Shown: positions 20,522 to 30,634 of the stretch, one piece after another | How positions within the stretch are numbered: position 1 is the first letter of the stretch | Layout of the letters: each line of letters begins with the position of its first letter | Origin: Atlantibacter hermannii | Lineage (GTDB): Bacteria > Pseudomonadota > Gammaproteobacteria > Enterobacterales > Enterobacteriaceae | DNA: 64,000 nucleotides | Reading direction: 5' to 3' | NCBI RefSeq assembly: GCF_009907385.1 | Contig: NZ_JAAATR010000082.1 | Coordinates: 1 to 64,000, forward strand | Translations under genes and position numbers: made by a program | Notes under the pieces: generated by a model | The model's database searches: none | Seen by the model: the letters and a program-made list of their open reading frames with translations, nothing else | Told to the model about the DNA's origin: nothing

Positions 20522-21088
20522 ATGCTGACGTTAAACACCGCCTCTACCGCCTTAGTGATTATCGATTTGCAGGAAGGCATTCTGCCGTTCGCCGGTGGCC
20601 CCCACACTGCCGACGAGGTGGTCGCCCGCAGCGCGCGGCTGGCAGAACACTTTCGCGCCAACGGCGCGCCGGTGGTGATGGTGCGCGTGGGCTGGTCGCC
20701 CGATTTCGCCGAAGCGCTGAAGCAGCCGGTGGATGCCCCCGCCCCTGCCCAGGCGCTGCCGCAGGAATGGTGGCACTACCCGGTGGCCTTAGGAAAACGC
20801 GACAGCGATATTGAAGTCATCAAACGCCAGTGGGGCGCATTCTACGGCACCGACCTGGAGTTGCAGCTGCGTCGCCGCGGTATCGACACCATCGTGCTGT
20901 GCGGGATCTCCACCAATATCGGCGTGGAATCCACCGCGCGCAACGCCTGGGAGCTTGGCTTCTCGCTTATCCTGGCGGAAGACGCCTGCAGCGCGGCCAG
21001 CGCCGGGCAACACCAGAACAGTTTCAGCCATATATTCCCCCGCATCGCCCGCGTGCGTTCGGTGGAGGAGATCATCGCCGCCCTATGA
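20522..21088 (+). CDS. yecD: Isochorismatase-family hydrolase YecD
   Basis: 188 residues, the E. coli length, from the ATG at 20522 with AAGAG six bases upstream; an ATG two codons earlier is less likely. The cysteine-hydrolase triad is visible: Asp in VIIDLQEG, Lys in VIKRQWGAF and Cys in [16 protein letters not shown], with the cis-peptide segment typical of the family. Substrate unknown. Overlaps yecE by four bases. Confidence 0.92.
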   Translation: MLTLNTASTALVIIDLQEGILPFAGGPHTADEVVARSARLAEHFRANGAPVVMVRVGWSPDFAEALKQPVDAPAPAQALPQEWWHYPVALGKRDSDIEVIKRQWGAFYGTDLELQLRRRGIDTIVLCGISTNIGVESTARNAWELGFSLILAEDACSAASAGQHQNSFSHIFPRIARVRSVEEIIAAL

Positions 21089-21903
21089 TCTATATCGGCC
21101 TGCCGCAGTGGTCGCACCCCAAATGGGGGCGGCTCGGTATCAGTACGCTGGAGGATTACGCCCGCCACTTTAATTGCGTGGAGGGCAATACCACCCTGTA
21201 CGCCCTGCCGAAAGCGGAGATTGTTGAACGCTGGCGCGCCCAGACCACCGACGATTTCCGCTTCTGTTTTAAATTTCCGGCGACCATTTCCCACCAGGCC
21301 GCGCTGCGCCAGTGCGAGGATCTCACGCAGGAATTTTTCACCCGCTTATCCCCGCTCGCCGGGCGCATCGGCCAGTACTGGTTACAGCTCCCGGCGACGT
21401 TTGGCCCGCAGGATCTCCCGGCGCTGTGGGCGTTTCTCGGCGGGCTGCCTGGCGAATTCACTTACGGCGTGGAAGTGCGCCACCCGGCGTTTTTCGCCAA
21501 AGGCGACGCGGAACAGGCGCTGAATCGCGGCCTCCGCCAGCGCGGCGTCAACCGGGTGATGCTAGACAGCCGTCCGGTGCATTCGGCGATCCCCACCACG
21601 CAGGAAATCATCGACGCCCAGCGCAAAAAACCTAAGGTGCCGGTGCATGCGCTGGTAACGGCAGAAAATCCGATGGTGCGGTTTATCGGCAGTGACGATA
21701 TGGCGCGTAATGCCGAGTTTTTCGAGGCCTGGCTGGGTAAACTCGCTGACTGGCAACAGACCACCACGCCGTACCTGTTTTTACACACCCCCGATATTGC
21801 CCAGGCGCCGGAGCTGGTGCATACCTTGTGGCCGACAATGCAGGCCGCGTTAACCGGCATCGGACGCGAGCCTGCTATCCCCCATCAAAACTCACTCCTT
21901 TAG
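21085..21903 (+). CDS. yecE: DUF72 family protein YecE
   Basis: 272 residues from the ATG that overlaps the yecD stop (ATGA). TIM-barrel DUF72 family; segments such as [15 protein letters not shown] and [10 protein letters not shown] are typical. No characterised activity. Coupled to yecD, which suggests a shared but unknown role. Confidence 0.9.
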   Translation: MIYIGLPQWSHPKWGRLGISTLEDYARHFNCVEGNTTLYALPKAEIVERWRAQTTDDFRFCFKFPATISHQAALRQCEDLTQEFFTRLSPLAGRIGQYWLQLPATFGPQDLPALWAFLGGLPGEFTYGVEVRHPAFFAKGDAEQALNRGLRQRGVNRVMLDSRPVHSAIPTTQEIIDAQRKKPKVPVHALVTAENPMVRFIGSDDMARNAEFFEAWLGKLADWQQTTTPYLFLHTPDIAQAPELVHTLWPTMQAALTGIGREPAIPHQNSLL

Positions 21904-21972
21904 GCGGTGGAGAGTTCCCGTGACTCCAGGCTATGATACGTAAAGCCATTTTTGGTTCTAAAGGGAGTTTGT

Positions 21973-22368
21973 ATGGTCAGCGCGCTGTATGCCGTGTTGG
22001 GAGCGTTGTTACTGCTTAAGTTTTCTCTGGACGTGGTGCGCATGCGCATGCAATACCGCGTTTCTTACGGCGATGGCGGCTTTAGCGAACTGCAAAGCGT
22101 GATCCGTATTCACGGTAACGCGGTTGAAAATATCCCCGTGGCGCTGCTCCTGCTGCTGTTTATGGAAATGAACGGCGCGGAGACCTGGATGGTGCACGTT
22201 TGCGGCATTTTGATGATTATCGGACGCCTGCTGCACTACTACGGCTATCACCACCGGCTGATCCGCTGGCGGCGCTCCGGAGCCAGCGCTACCTGGGTTT
22301 CGATGTTGCTGATGGTGCTGGCTAACGTCTGGTATATGCCGTGGGAGTTGGTTTTCTCGATTCATTAG
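21973..22368 (+). CDS. yecN: MAPEG-family inner membrane protein YecN
   Basis: 131 residues from the ATG at 21973, which follows AAGGGAG. Four hydrophobic helices and the MAPEG signature (VIRIHGNAVENIPVALLLLL). The family includes glutathione-dependent membrane enzymes, but the activity of YecN is not established. Separate from yecE by a 69-base gap. Confidence 0.9.
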   Translation: MVSALYAVLGALLLLKFSLDVVRMRMQYRVSYGDGGFSELQSVIRIHGNAVENIPVALLLLLFMEMNGAETWMVHVCGILMIIGRLLHYYGYHHRLIRWRRSGASATWVSMLLMVLANVWYMPWELVFSIH

Positions 22369-24118
<1,750 letters not shown>

Positions 24119-24124
24119 TGCAGT

Positions 24125-24146
24125 GGCCGCCGGTGACCCGGCGGCC
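24125..24146. terminator. GC-rich hairpin between cmoB and the convergent fusion gene
   Basis: GGCCGCCGG, loop TGAC, CCGGCGGCC, a perfect 9-bp stem. It has no strong U-tract but is well placed to end both transcripts. Confidence 0.6.
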
Positions 24147-24152
24147 TGACGA

Positions 24153-27100
24153 TTACATCCCTGCGCCCACGCGTTTCAGGCGTGACGCCACTTTCTCCGC
24201 TGCCTTTTTGCCCGCCAGGAAGGCGTGATCCGAATTGTAATACTCCCACTCGCTGTAACGCCCCGCCAGGATGACGTCATAGTTCAGCAGCCACTGGCGC
24301 ACCGTTTCGACGTTCGCCGCCCGCGCGTGGTCATAGATCACGTAGGCGTAGGGGATATCCACCAGATTGGCGGTGAGGATCTCGTCATCGGCGTTAATCA
24401 TGCCCACCCTGATGCACTCTTCGATGCAGCGGTCGATCAGCGCCTGTCCGTCTACCGGCAGCGGCACGTCCTGGGAATAGGTGATTTCGCAGGTCAGGCC
24501 GCACCCGCCCGGCGGATTACAGTAAGGGCTGGCGTTACCCTGCACGAAGATGCGGTGGAAAATGGTCTCTTCCGGGTAATAAACCCAGTGCTTCTCGGTA
24601 AGATCGCGACGTCCGATACCCAGATTGACGCAGCGCACCGAGGTGTGTCGCAATCCCCTGGCGGCGCTGAGCACCTCTGCGGGCACGTCGCCGTCGAGCA
24701 TATTGACCAGTACCGGCAGCGGCATGGTGCTGATCAGTTGTTCATAGCGATAGCGCCGCCCATCCGCCAGCACCGCGATATGTTCGCGCGGCAGCAGTTT
24801 GATGATTTTGGCGTTGGTTTCCAGCTTGCCTTTCAGCAGCGGCAGAAAACCGGACATCAGCGCCTGGAAGCCGCCGCGCAAGGGGTAGCCAAAACGGGCG
24901 TTAGGACCGACGGGCTTCGTGCTGGGAGCCAGCGCGCCGTCGATGATCTGCCCGATATCCGGCAGCGGCACCCGCCCGCCAAGCCAGGACGTCTCCATTT
25001 CCGACAACGGGACTTTCCACAATTTTTGGTTGTAGGGAACGGCGAAATACCTGGCAATGCCGGCTCCCCAGGTCTGGTAGATAAACTGCTCAAAGTTGGC
25101 GGCGCGTTTATCCCGCGCGGTGAGCGTGCAATCATCCTGCGGCACGGCCCCGTCGCCGCAGCAATCTTCCATTTTCAGCGCGGACGCATTCGCCGGTTGC
25201 AGGCGGTTTGCGGCGTTGTATTGCGCCTCCACCGCGCCAAGAATGCACTCTTTGATCACCGGCGCGGGCAATCCGTACAATGCGCCCTGGAACGGGTAGC
25301 GGGTATAGGTGTTCTGGCTGTAAACCCAGGCTTCACGATCCTGCCAGTGCAGATTGTCTTTCAACAGCAGTTCATACATTTCCAGCACGTACGGATCGGC
25401 GGAAAACATAATGTGGCCCGCGTAATCGAAGGTGAACCCGTTGTCCTCTACCGAGCGGCACCAGCCGCCTACCGTGGCGTTTTTTTCCAGCAGTACCGCT
25501 TCACTACCGATATGCAGCGCGGCGCTCAGACCGGTGGGCCCCGCGCCGAGGATCAGGCAGCGGGCGAAATGCGCATCCTGTTTGGTGGTGGCAGGGATAC
25601 GAGTGACCCCCGGCGCGGCGGGCGACGGGCGGGCTTCGACAGCCGCGTCGTCGCGGGTTTCGCTTTCCCGTAATGCCTCGGCCATCAGTTTATGCATGGC
25701 ATCGACCGTCGAATCCCAGGAGGTGGCGTTGATGATCGATTTCATCCGCTGCGCCTGGTCCTGGCGTCCGCTGTCGCTGAGGGCCAGCGCCTGCTGGCAA
25801 CCGTGGATAAACGCCTCAGAGTCATCCGCCACGCAGACGATATCGCCATACGGCACTTTCACGTCGGTAATAGCGGTACTGACAATGGGCAACGCCGCTG
25901 CCATATACTCCAGTACTTTGGTCGGGCTGATATAGCGGGTCGAGGCGTTGAGGGCGAACGGCATCAGGCAGACGTCCCACCCGGCTAAAAACTGCGGCAG
26001 CGCCTGGTAGGGCTGCTGGCCGAAGTAATGAATATTGGCGCGCTGCGGCAGGCTGGCGGGGTCGATTTTCACCACCGGCCCGACCATCACGATTTGCCAC
26101 GCTGGGTTAGCATCCGCCAGCGCGGCAATCAACCCGCAATCAATACGCTCGTCGATAACCCCGTAATAGCCGAGCCGGGGATGCGGCACCTCATCCTGCA
26201 ACGGATGGGCGTTTTGCCGATCCAGCGCCTGCTCGAAATGCACCGCGTCAACGCTGCTGGGGAAGCACCAGACATTGTCATGGCGGTTCTGCTTCGCCGC
26301 GTACAGGCTCGGCCCGCCGGTGAACACCAGGTCGGCGCGGGTCAACAGCGCCGATTCACGCTGCAACAGCTGGCGCGGCGCGTTTTTAAAGGCCGAGAGC
26401 TCATCCATGCAGTCGTAGATCATCAGCGACGGATGAAAAGGCTCCGCCAGCGGCAGCGCCATCGGGGTATAAAACCAGATAATCGGTTCGGGAAATTCAC
26501 TGCTGAGGTCGGTCATTAACGGCTGTAACTGCGCGATTTGCTCATCGTGGAAACCCGGCGCATGGACGGGACTGTGGGGACGAATAACGGTGACGTTCGG
26601 CGCGGGCGTGGCGCGGTGTAATCCCGCCGCGCCCTCTTCATATACCGGTTCTTCAATAAACACCACAGGGTAATGTTGCGCGAGGCGCGTTAATAAATGC
26701 TGTGGTCGCTGCCAGACAAAATCCCAACGTAAATGACTAAAAACAATAAGCGTCTTGGTATTCACTGTTTGCCCCTTACCAGCCTGTCGCAAGCGATGCT
26801 GGCCCTGAAAATGTGCAAGAGAACGTTGCGCGCGGCGTAGTGCGTGCGCGTAGGGGAAATCTATTTTTCGCAATAGCGGATCGGCGCCCTCATGCAGCGG
26901 TTCCCACAAACCACTGCGATGCCAGACCTGCGCATCTTCCCAGTCGGGTCGATCGAGGATCGGATACACGCAGATGCCGAGCATGTCCGCTCCCGCCAGC
27001 TGCGCGTGCGCCACTTCCGTTGCAATGTGATTTATCCAGGCTCCGCGCCCGCTGCCGACATGGCTGGTTTCCGCCAACAGCAGCGGCCGTCGGTATCGCT

Positions 27101-27938
27101 GATGCAGTTCTGCAAGCATTTCAAATAGCGGCTTGCGCCGCGCATCGCCTAAATGCCAGGGCAGAGGTTGACGGTTATCAACCTGCCACTGGTTGTTGTG
27201 GTAATAATTCGCGCCAATGATGTCGAGGTAGCGCGGCGCGCCGCCTAGTTCCGGCGCTTCGTTGCCGCACAGCATGTCCCACGCCTGATACTGGGCGTGG
27301 GTTTCTGCGACGGCGAGCCGTTGCGACGCCTCGTCCTGTGGGTTCGCCAGCAGATGGATAATCGGATCGCAGTGTAAAATTCGCGCCCGGCTGTCGGCTT
27401 GCCAGATGGCATCGCAGGCGGCGATGGCGGCGCGCACCAGCTGGCGTTTACAGGCGCGGCCGGTCTCCTCCCCCGGCGGCTCCGACGAGGGGATAAATCC
27501 CACCGACAACGCCCAACTGGTAAACGAGATCTCATTAACGGGCGAATATACCGGCGCATCGCGATACCAGGGTTTCAGAAAGCGCGCCAGCGCGCCGCAA
27601 AACTGGGCAAAGCGCGGCACGAAATCCGCCTCCAGAATCGATAACTCTGTTGGCCAGCCGTAATGGCAAACGGTCCAGCTTACCTGGATGTGATGCTCAC
27701 GGGCGGCGATCATGCGCTTCGCCACCGATGAGAAATCATACTGGCCCTGACGATCCGCCAGCCGCCAGCCGACGCTTTCCCGCACCGTGGCAACATCAAA
27801 CCGCTTAAGCCTGCCGTAATCCTCCGCCGCGCGCTCCAGATGACCGGTGGCCTCATTCATTGAAAGCGGCACGCCCAGCCGGTTGATATGATCGGCACCC
27901 TCATAACCCGCCTGCCAGAAACTGCTGAACAGCACCAT
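24153..27938 (-). CDS. Trifunctional fusion: glycoside hydrolase / glycosyltransferase / FAD mutase-like
   Basis: One 1261-residue ORF with three modules. Residues about 1-390 resemble a clan-A glycoside hydrolase (GH1 type), with an acid/base-like VNE in VYSPVNEISF and a nucleophile-like LLAETS. Residues about 392-790 form a GT-B glycosyltransferase (LIVFSHLRWDFVWQRPQHLL at the N end, TKVLEYMAAALPIVST in the donor site). Residues about 820-1261 are an FAD protein like UDP-galactopyranose mutase or protoporphyrinogen oxidase (ILGAGPTGLSAA, VGGWCRS). An internal GTG at codon 392 (26765) follows a purine-rich AAGGGG and could start the second module alone. AGAGGAAG precedes the first ATG. Role probably in a surface or secreted glycan, but the product is unknown. 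Confidence 0.75.
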   Translation of the reverse strand: MVLFSSFWQAGYEGADHINRLGVPLSMNEATGHLERAAEDYGRLKRFDVATVRESVGWRLADRQGQYDFSSVAKRMIAAREHHIQVSWTVCHYGWPTELSILEADFVPRFAQFCGALARFLKPWYRDAPVYSPVNEISFTSWALSVGFIPSSEPPGEETGRACKRQLVRAAIAACDAIWQADSRARILHCDPIIHLLANPQDEASQRLAVAETHAQYQAWDMLCGNEAPELGGAPRYLDIIGANYYHNNQWQVDNRQPLPWHLGDARRKPLFEMLAELHQRYRRPLLLAETSHVGSGRGAWINHIATEVAHAQLAGADMLGICVYPILDRPDWEDAQVWHRSGLWEPLHEGADPLLRKIDFPYAHALRRAQRSLAHFQGQHRLRQAGKGQTVNTKTLIVFSHLRWDFVWQRPQHLLTRLAQHYPVVFIEEPVYEEGAAGLHRATPAPNVTVIRPHSPVHAPGFHDEQIAQLQPLMTDLSSEFPEPIIWFYTPMALPLAEPFHPSLMIYDCMDELSAFKNAPRQLLQRESALLTRADLVFTGGPSLYAAKQNRHDNVWCFPSSVDAVHFEQALDRQNAHPLQDEVPHPRLGYYGVIDERIDCGLIAALADANPAWQIVMVGPVVKIDPASLPQRANIHYFGQQPYQALPQFLAGWDVCLMPFALNASTRYISPTKVLEYMAAALPIVSTAITDVKVPYGDIVCVADDSEAFIHGCQQALALSDSGRQDQAQRMKSIINATSWDSTVDAMHKLMAEALRESETRDDAAVEARPSPAAPGVTRIPATTKQDAHFARCLILGAGPTGLSAALHIGSEAVLLEKNATVGGWCRSVEDNGFTFDYAGHIMFSADPYVLEMYELLLKDNLHWQDREAWVYSQNTYTRYPFQGALYGLPAPVIKECILGAVEAQYNAANRLQPANASALKMEDCCGDGAVPQDDCTLTARDKRAANFEQFIYQTWGAGIARYFAVPYNQKLWKVPLSEMETSWLGGRVPLPDIGQIIDGALAPSTKPVGPNARFGYPLRGGFQALMSGFLPLLKGKLETNAKIIKLLPREHIAVLADGRRYRYEQLISTMPLPVLVNMLDGDVPAEVLSAARGLRHTSVRCVNLGIGRRDLTEKHWVYYPEETIFHRIFVQGNASPYCNPPGGCGLTCEITYSQDVPLPVDGQALIDRCIEECIRVGMINADDEILTANLVDIPYAYVIYDHARAANVETVRQWLLNYDVILAGRYSEWEYYNSDHAFLAGKKAAEKVASRLKRVGAGM

Positions 27939-28661
27939 CTTCCTCTCTTAACAGCCCATAGCTGCCTGAGTAAGGGATCGTGGGAGGGTTATCTCAGGGT
28001 ATCGGGGCAACATGGGCTATAAAAAAGGCATAGCCATCCTGTACCTTGAGATAAGGCTCAATGAAAGTTAATCTACGAAGAAAAAAACTCGTCAGAGCGC
28101 AAACAATTATTAGACGCTATTTTCGCCCGGTGTTTAATTCTGGCTCATGCTTTAACATAACGCCAATCCAGACAATAAAATAAACGGTTAATGGTATAAA
28201 TTTTTGTTTTACGCGTCAGGTTTAAGCGAAACAAAAAATGCAATCAAGGCAACACTTCCTACAAATATTTCATCACGGAAATGTTTGTTATAAAATAACT
28301 CACGCCGGATAACGTTAATTTACAGGATATTAGATGAACACTTCTCCCCAACGCTTAACACACCAGGTTCCGGCGTTAATAATTAGATTTTATTTGAATT
28401 ATTTACTTACCTTTTAGCAATTCCTTTAGGTAGCGCAAAAGCGGATTTACGCCATACGACGCGGTAAATTTTATGGGAAATTTATTACCGATATAAAATA
28501 TATTCCGCTTAAGCGAAGCGCAATAAACATCGTCAGCGCTATTGCTTCATAAATAATGCTTAGAGCGCGCTTAACGTTATTATGTTATTAACACGTTCAT
28601 TTCACACTCTATTTAACGACCGCCTGATGTGGCTTTTTTGTACCGCTTCGTTTATCGGCAT
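27939..28661. other. Long AT-rich intergenic region upstream of the fusion gene
   Basis: About 720 bases, much more AT-rich than the flanks. Next to the fusion start it holds nested inverted repeats (AGCCCAT 27953-27959 with ATGGGCT 28012-28018; CCTGAG 27965-27970 with CTCAGG 27993-27998) that could fold in the mRNA leader. A 27-codon ORF lies at 28334-28417. I found no tRNA, repeat array or insertion sequence. The AT content suggests H-NS binding and acquired DNA. Confidence 0.45.
28334..28417 (+). CDS. Possible 27-residue hydrophobic small ORF
   Basis: Starts ATG at 28334 after ACAGGATATTAG, a fair ribosome site, and encodes MNTSPQRLTHQVPALIIRF then a hydrophobic C terminus. It could be a small membrane peptide or chance in AT-rich DNA. 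Confidence 0.2.
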   Translation: MNTSPQRLTHQVPALIIRFYLNYLLTF

Positions 28662-28968
28662 AAAAAAAGCCCCAGCAAAATGCCGGGGCCTGGTACGAGC
28701 AAACATCATATTGGGCGACATGATGCGCGGTAAAAAAACGGTTCACATTACGGGGCGGTTGCCAGTGCCGCTTTCATGGCAGCGACGGCTTCACCATCCA
28801 CGCAGTAGCGGGAGTATTCATCTGCCTCTGGGTCGGCAGACATCGATACGCCCGGATTGCGATAGCGCATGGCGGACGGGACTTGCTTGCCCGCCGAGCT
28901 GTGAAGCTCTTTCACACCCTGCGCGATAAATTTGTCCAGATTGCCAGGCCGTACGCCAGCACCAGCCA
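28662..28968 (-). ncRNA. micL: MicL small RNA (sigma-E dependent, from within cutC)
   Basis: In E. coli MicL is an approximately 307-base RNA that starts inside cutC from a sigma-E promoter, ends at the cutC terminator, and is processed to a short form that represses lpp. Here, inside cutC on the minus strand, GGAACTA (29003-28997) and TCCAA (28979-28975) are spaced 17 bases apart, a good sigma-E match. The expected start near 28968 and the terminator at about 28662 give almost exactly the E. coli length. Inferred from position and promoter; I could not compare the RNA itself. Confidence 0.65.
28664..28689 (-). terminator. cutC/micL terminator
   Basis: On the minus strand GCCCCGGCATTTTGCTGGGGC is followed by seven U residues. 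A strong rho-independent terminator that would also give the 3' end of MicL. Confidence 0.9.
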
Positions 28969-29488
28969 TAATGATTGGAGCATCGGAGTGCGCGATTAGT
29001 TCCGCAATTTTTGAAATACCTTTTTCGGCACTGGCCTGCTGACCCGATGTGAGCACCCGCGCCACGCCTAACTCACGTAAATTATCCATCGCATTGAACG
29101 GGTTAGCACACATATCAAATGCGCGGTGAAAGGTCACCGCCATGCCCCGGGCAGCATCCATAATTTGGCGCATGCCCGGCATATCCACCTCGCCATCCTC
29201 AGTGAGAAGGCCCGTCACCAGTCCGGGGTAGCCCAGATCGCGGATTAGCGCGATATCCTCAAGCATGATGGCGAATTCGCTGGCGCTGTAACAAAAGTCT
29301 CCACCGCGCGGACGCACGATGGGATGCACGGGTATAGAAATCTGGGCGCGAACCGCCTTTAAGGTGCCCGCAGAGGGCGTTAACCCCCCTTCCGCCGGCG
29401 CGCTGCATAATTCGATACGATCCGCTCCGGCGGATTGGGCCGTTATCGCGCACGCCAGCGAGTAACAGCAAATTTCCAGTAAAGCCAT
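28748..29488 (-). CDS. cutC: CutC family protein
   Basis: 246 residues from the ATG at 29488, which has AGGGGAT upstream; the frame is open further upstream but without homology. TIM barrel with [38 protein letters not shown] and ADEYSRY, all typical of CutC. Named for copper tolerance, but that phenotype has been attributed to the MicL RNA embedded in its 3' part, so the protein's role is uncertain. Confidence 0.93.
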   Translation of the reverse strand: MALLEICCYSLACAITAQSAGADRIELCSAPAEGGLTPSAGTLKAVRAQISIPVHPIVRPRGGDFCYSASEFAIMLEDIALIRDLGYPGLVTGLLTEDGEVDMPGMRQIMDAARGMAVTFHRAFDMCANPFNAMDNLRELGVARVLTSGQQASAEKGISKIAELIAHSDAPIIMAGAGVRPGNLDKFIAQGVKELHSSAGKQVPSAMRYRNPGVSMSADPEADEYSRYCVDGEAVAAMKAALATAP

Positions 29489-29573
29489 TGAATCCCCTAA
29501 GAACTGTGAAAACTGTTGTGTCATCCTTGCCAAATGTTCGTCTGAAGGCACCGATAAAGCAGGGCAACGTATC

Positions 29574-29877
29574 ATGGCATTCAATTTCAACCAACAATCG
29601 GACCGCCGTCACAGCGATAGCGTCAAACGGAACTAATACGTTGAAAGCGTGTTGCCTGTGTGGGTCGCGGACAGGGAATTTCCCACCGCGCCCGGCGTGA
29701 CAGAGGCGCTTTCGTAGCGGGGTGCAGGGGGTTTTCGGCTATGGAGTGGCACCTGATGAACGCTACCGCGTGGTGGGTGCCCGTCTGAAGGCGCGCTATC
29801 CATTCACGTCGTCTGTCGCGACGCCGCGCTGGATGAGGCGGTAGCGCGGCTTTGGCGCGCCATCGCCGCACGTGAAG
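29574..29877 (+). pseudogene. Decayed PatB/MalY-type cystathionine beta-lyase remnant
   Basis: From an ATG at 29574 the frame reads [20 protein letters not shown], stop, then YVESVLPVWVADREFPTAPGVTEALS, stop. After a frameshift it continues VFGYGVAPDERYRVV and GARLKARY. This follows the N terminus of PatB/MalY C-S lyases (DRR..SVKW...LP.WVADMDFP.PP.V..AL...FGY). It then jumps in a third frame to RDAALDEAVARLWRAIAAR, like the C terminus of the same family, so about 300 residues are deleted. It runs to the end of yecM. Two stops, a frameshift and a large deletion make it non-functional. Confidence 0.7.
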
Positions 29878-30441
29878 TTATTCCTGCTCGCTGGCGACGA
29901 TGGCTTCAATCGACCAGGGATGGAATTTTATGGTCACTGCGCCATCGGTCACGGCGAGCGTCGGGTTAGGCAGCCGCTCGCGCTCGCCTTTCGGCGTGCT
30001 GGTTTTTACTGCAATGCCCTTCTGGCAGAGCCCTTCATCGCTCAGCAGCGCGACGGCGCGGGCGTTAAGCGTTTCCGGCTCGCCCGGCAGCACGATTTCG
30101 ATATGCTCCCAGCCTTCATGCGGGTAGCGTTTCTCTCCCGGCCAGGGCAGTTCGATCACGCTGAACGCCCAGTGCGCCACCTTAACCGGCTGGTCGAGCT
30201 TAAACAGGCAAATGGGCCGACCGTTGATGATATTTTCCGACAGCAGCGCGCCGCACTGCTCAAAGCCCTTGCGCCAGCGTTCGGCGGTGGCGTTCTGGTG
30301 GCAGCGCAGTGAGATATGGTCGGCATCCAGCGGCGCAATGTCGAGGCCCAGGCGCGCGGCCAGCCCGGTTAAGGCGTCGGTAAAACGCGGCAAATCCGCC
30401 ACGATATCCTGTAATTCTTCAATTGATTGCCAGTCTTGCAT
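29878..30441 (-). CDS. yecM: VOC-fold protein YecM
   Basis: 187 residues, YecM family of the vicinal oxygen chelate fold. Characteristic segments are DHISLRCHQNATAERW (about 41-56) and HPWSIEAIVASE at the C terminus. Structure known in E. coli, function not established. Divergent from argS, and its 3' end abuts the lyase remnant. Confidence 0.92.
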   Translation of the reverse strand: MQDWQSIEELQDIVADLPRFTDALTGLAARLGLDIAPLDADHISLRCHQNATAERWRKGFEQCGALLSENIINGRPICLFKLDQPVKVAHWAFSVIELPWPGEKRYPHEGWEHIEIVLPGEPETLNARAVALLSDEGLCQKGIAVKTSTPKGERERLPNPTLAVTDGAVTIKFHPWSIEAIVASEQE

Positions 30442-30536
30442 CTCGGTTTCCGGTTTTCGCTAAATCGTCGTTAATCTACCCTGAAGCGGCTGTTCCACCA
30501 AGTTTTAACCGGCTTTTCAACCGCACCGCGCCATTG

Positions 30537-30565
30537 CTGACGCTGCAATCCAAATGCAGTATACT
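30537..30565 (+). promoter_or_regulatory. Probable argS promoter
   Basis: TATACT at 30560-30565 with CTGACG 17 bases upstream. It lies about 70 bases before the argS GTG. Confidence 0.5.
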
Positions 30566-30634
30566 TCCGCCTTATTTTTCCATAGACATAACGCGGTTCC
30601 GCTGCGAACTGCGTGTTTAACGTAAGGTATTCCG

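Noticed and set aside
24225-25673. 482-codon frame opposite the FAD module of the fusion
   Set aside because: Antisense shadow with no domain and no ribosome site.
27943-27975. JUMPStart-like sequence before the fusion gene
   Set aside because: A GCTGTTAAG piece resembles part of JUMPStart, but the ops element (GGCGGTAG) is missing and the piece touches the start codon.
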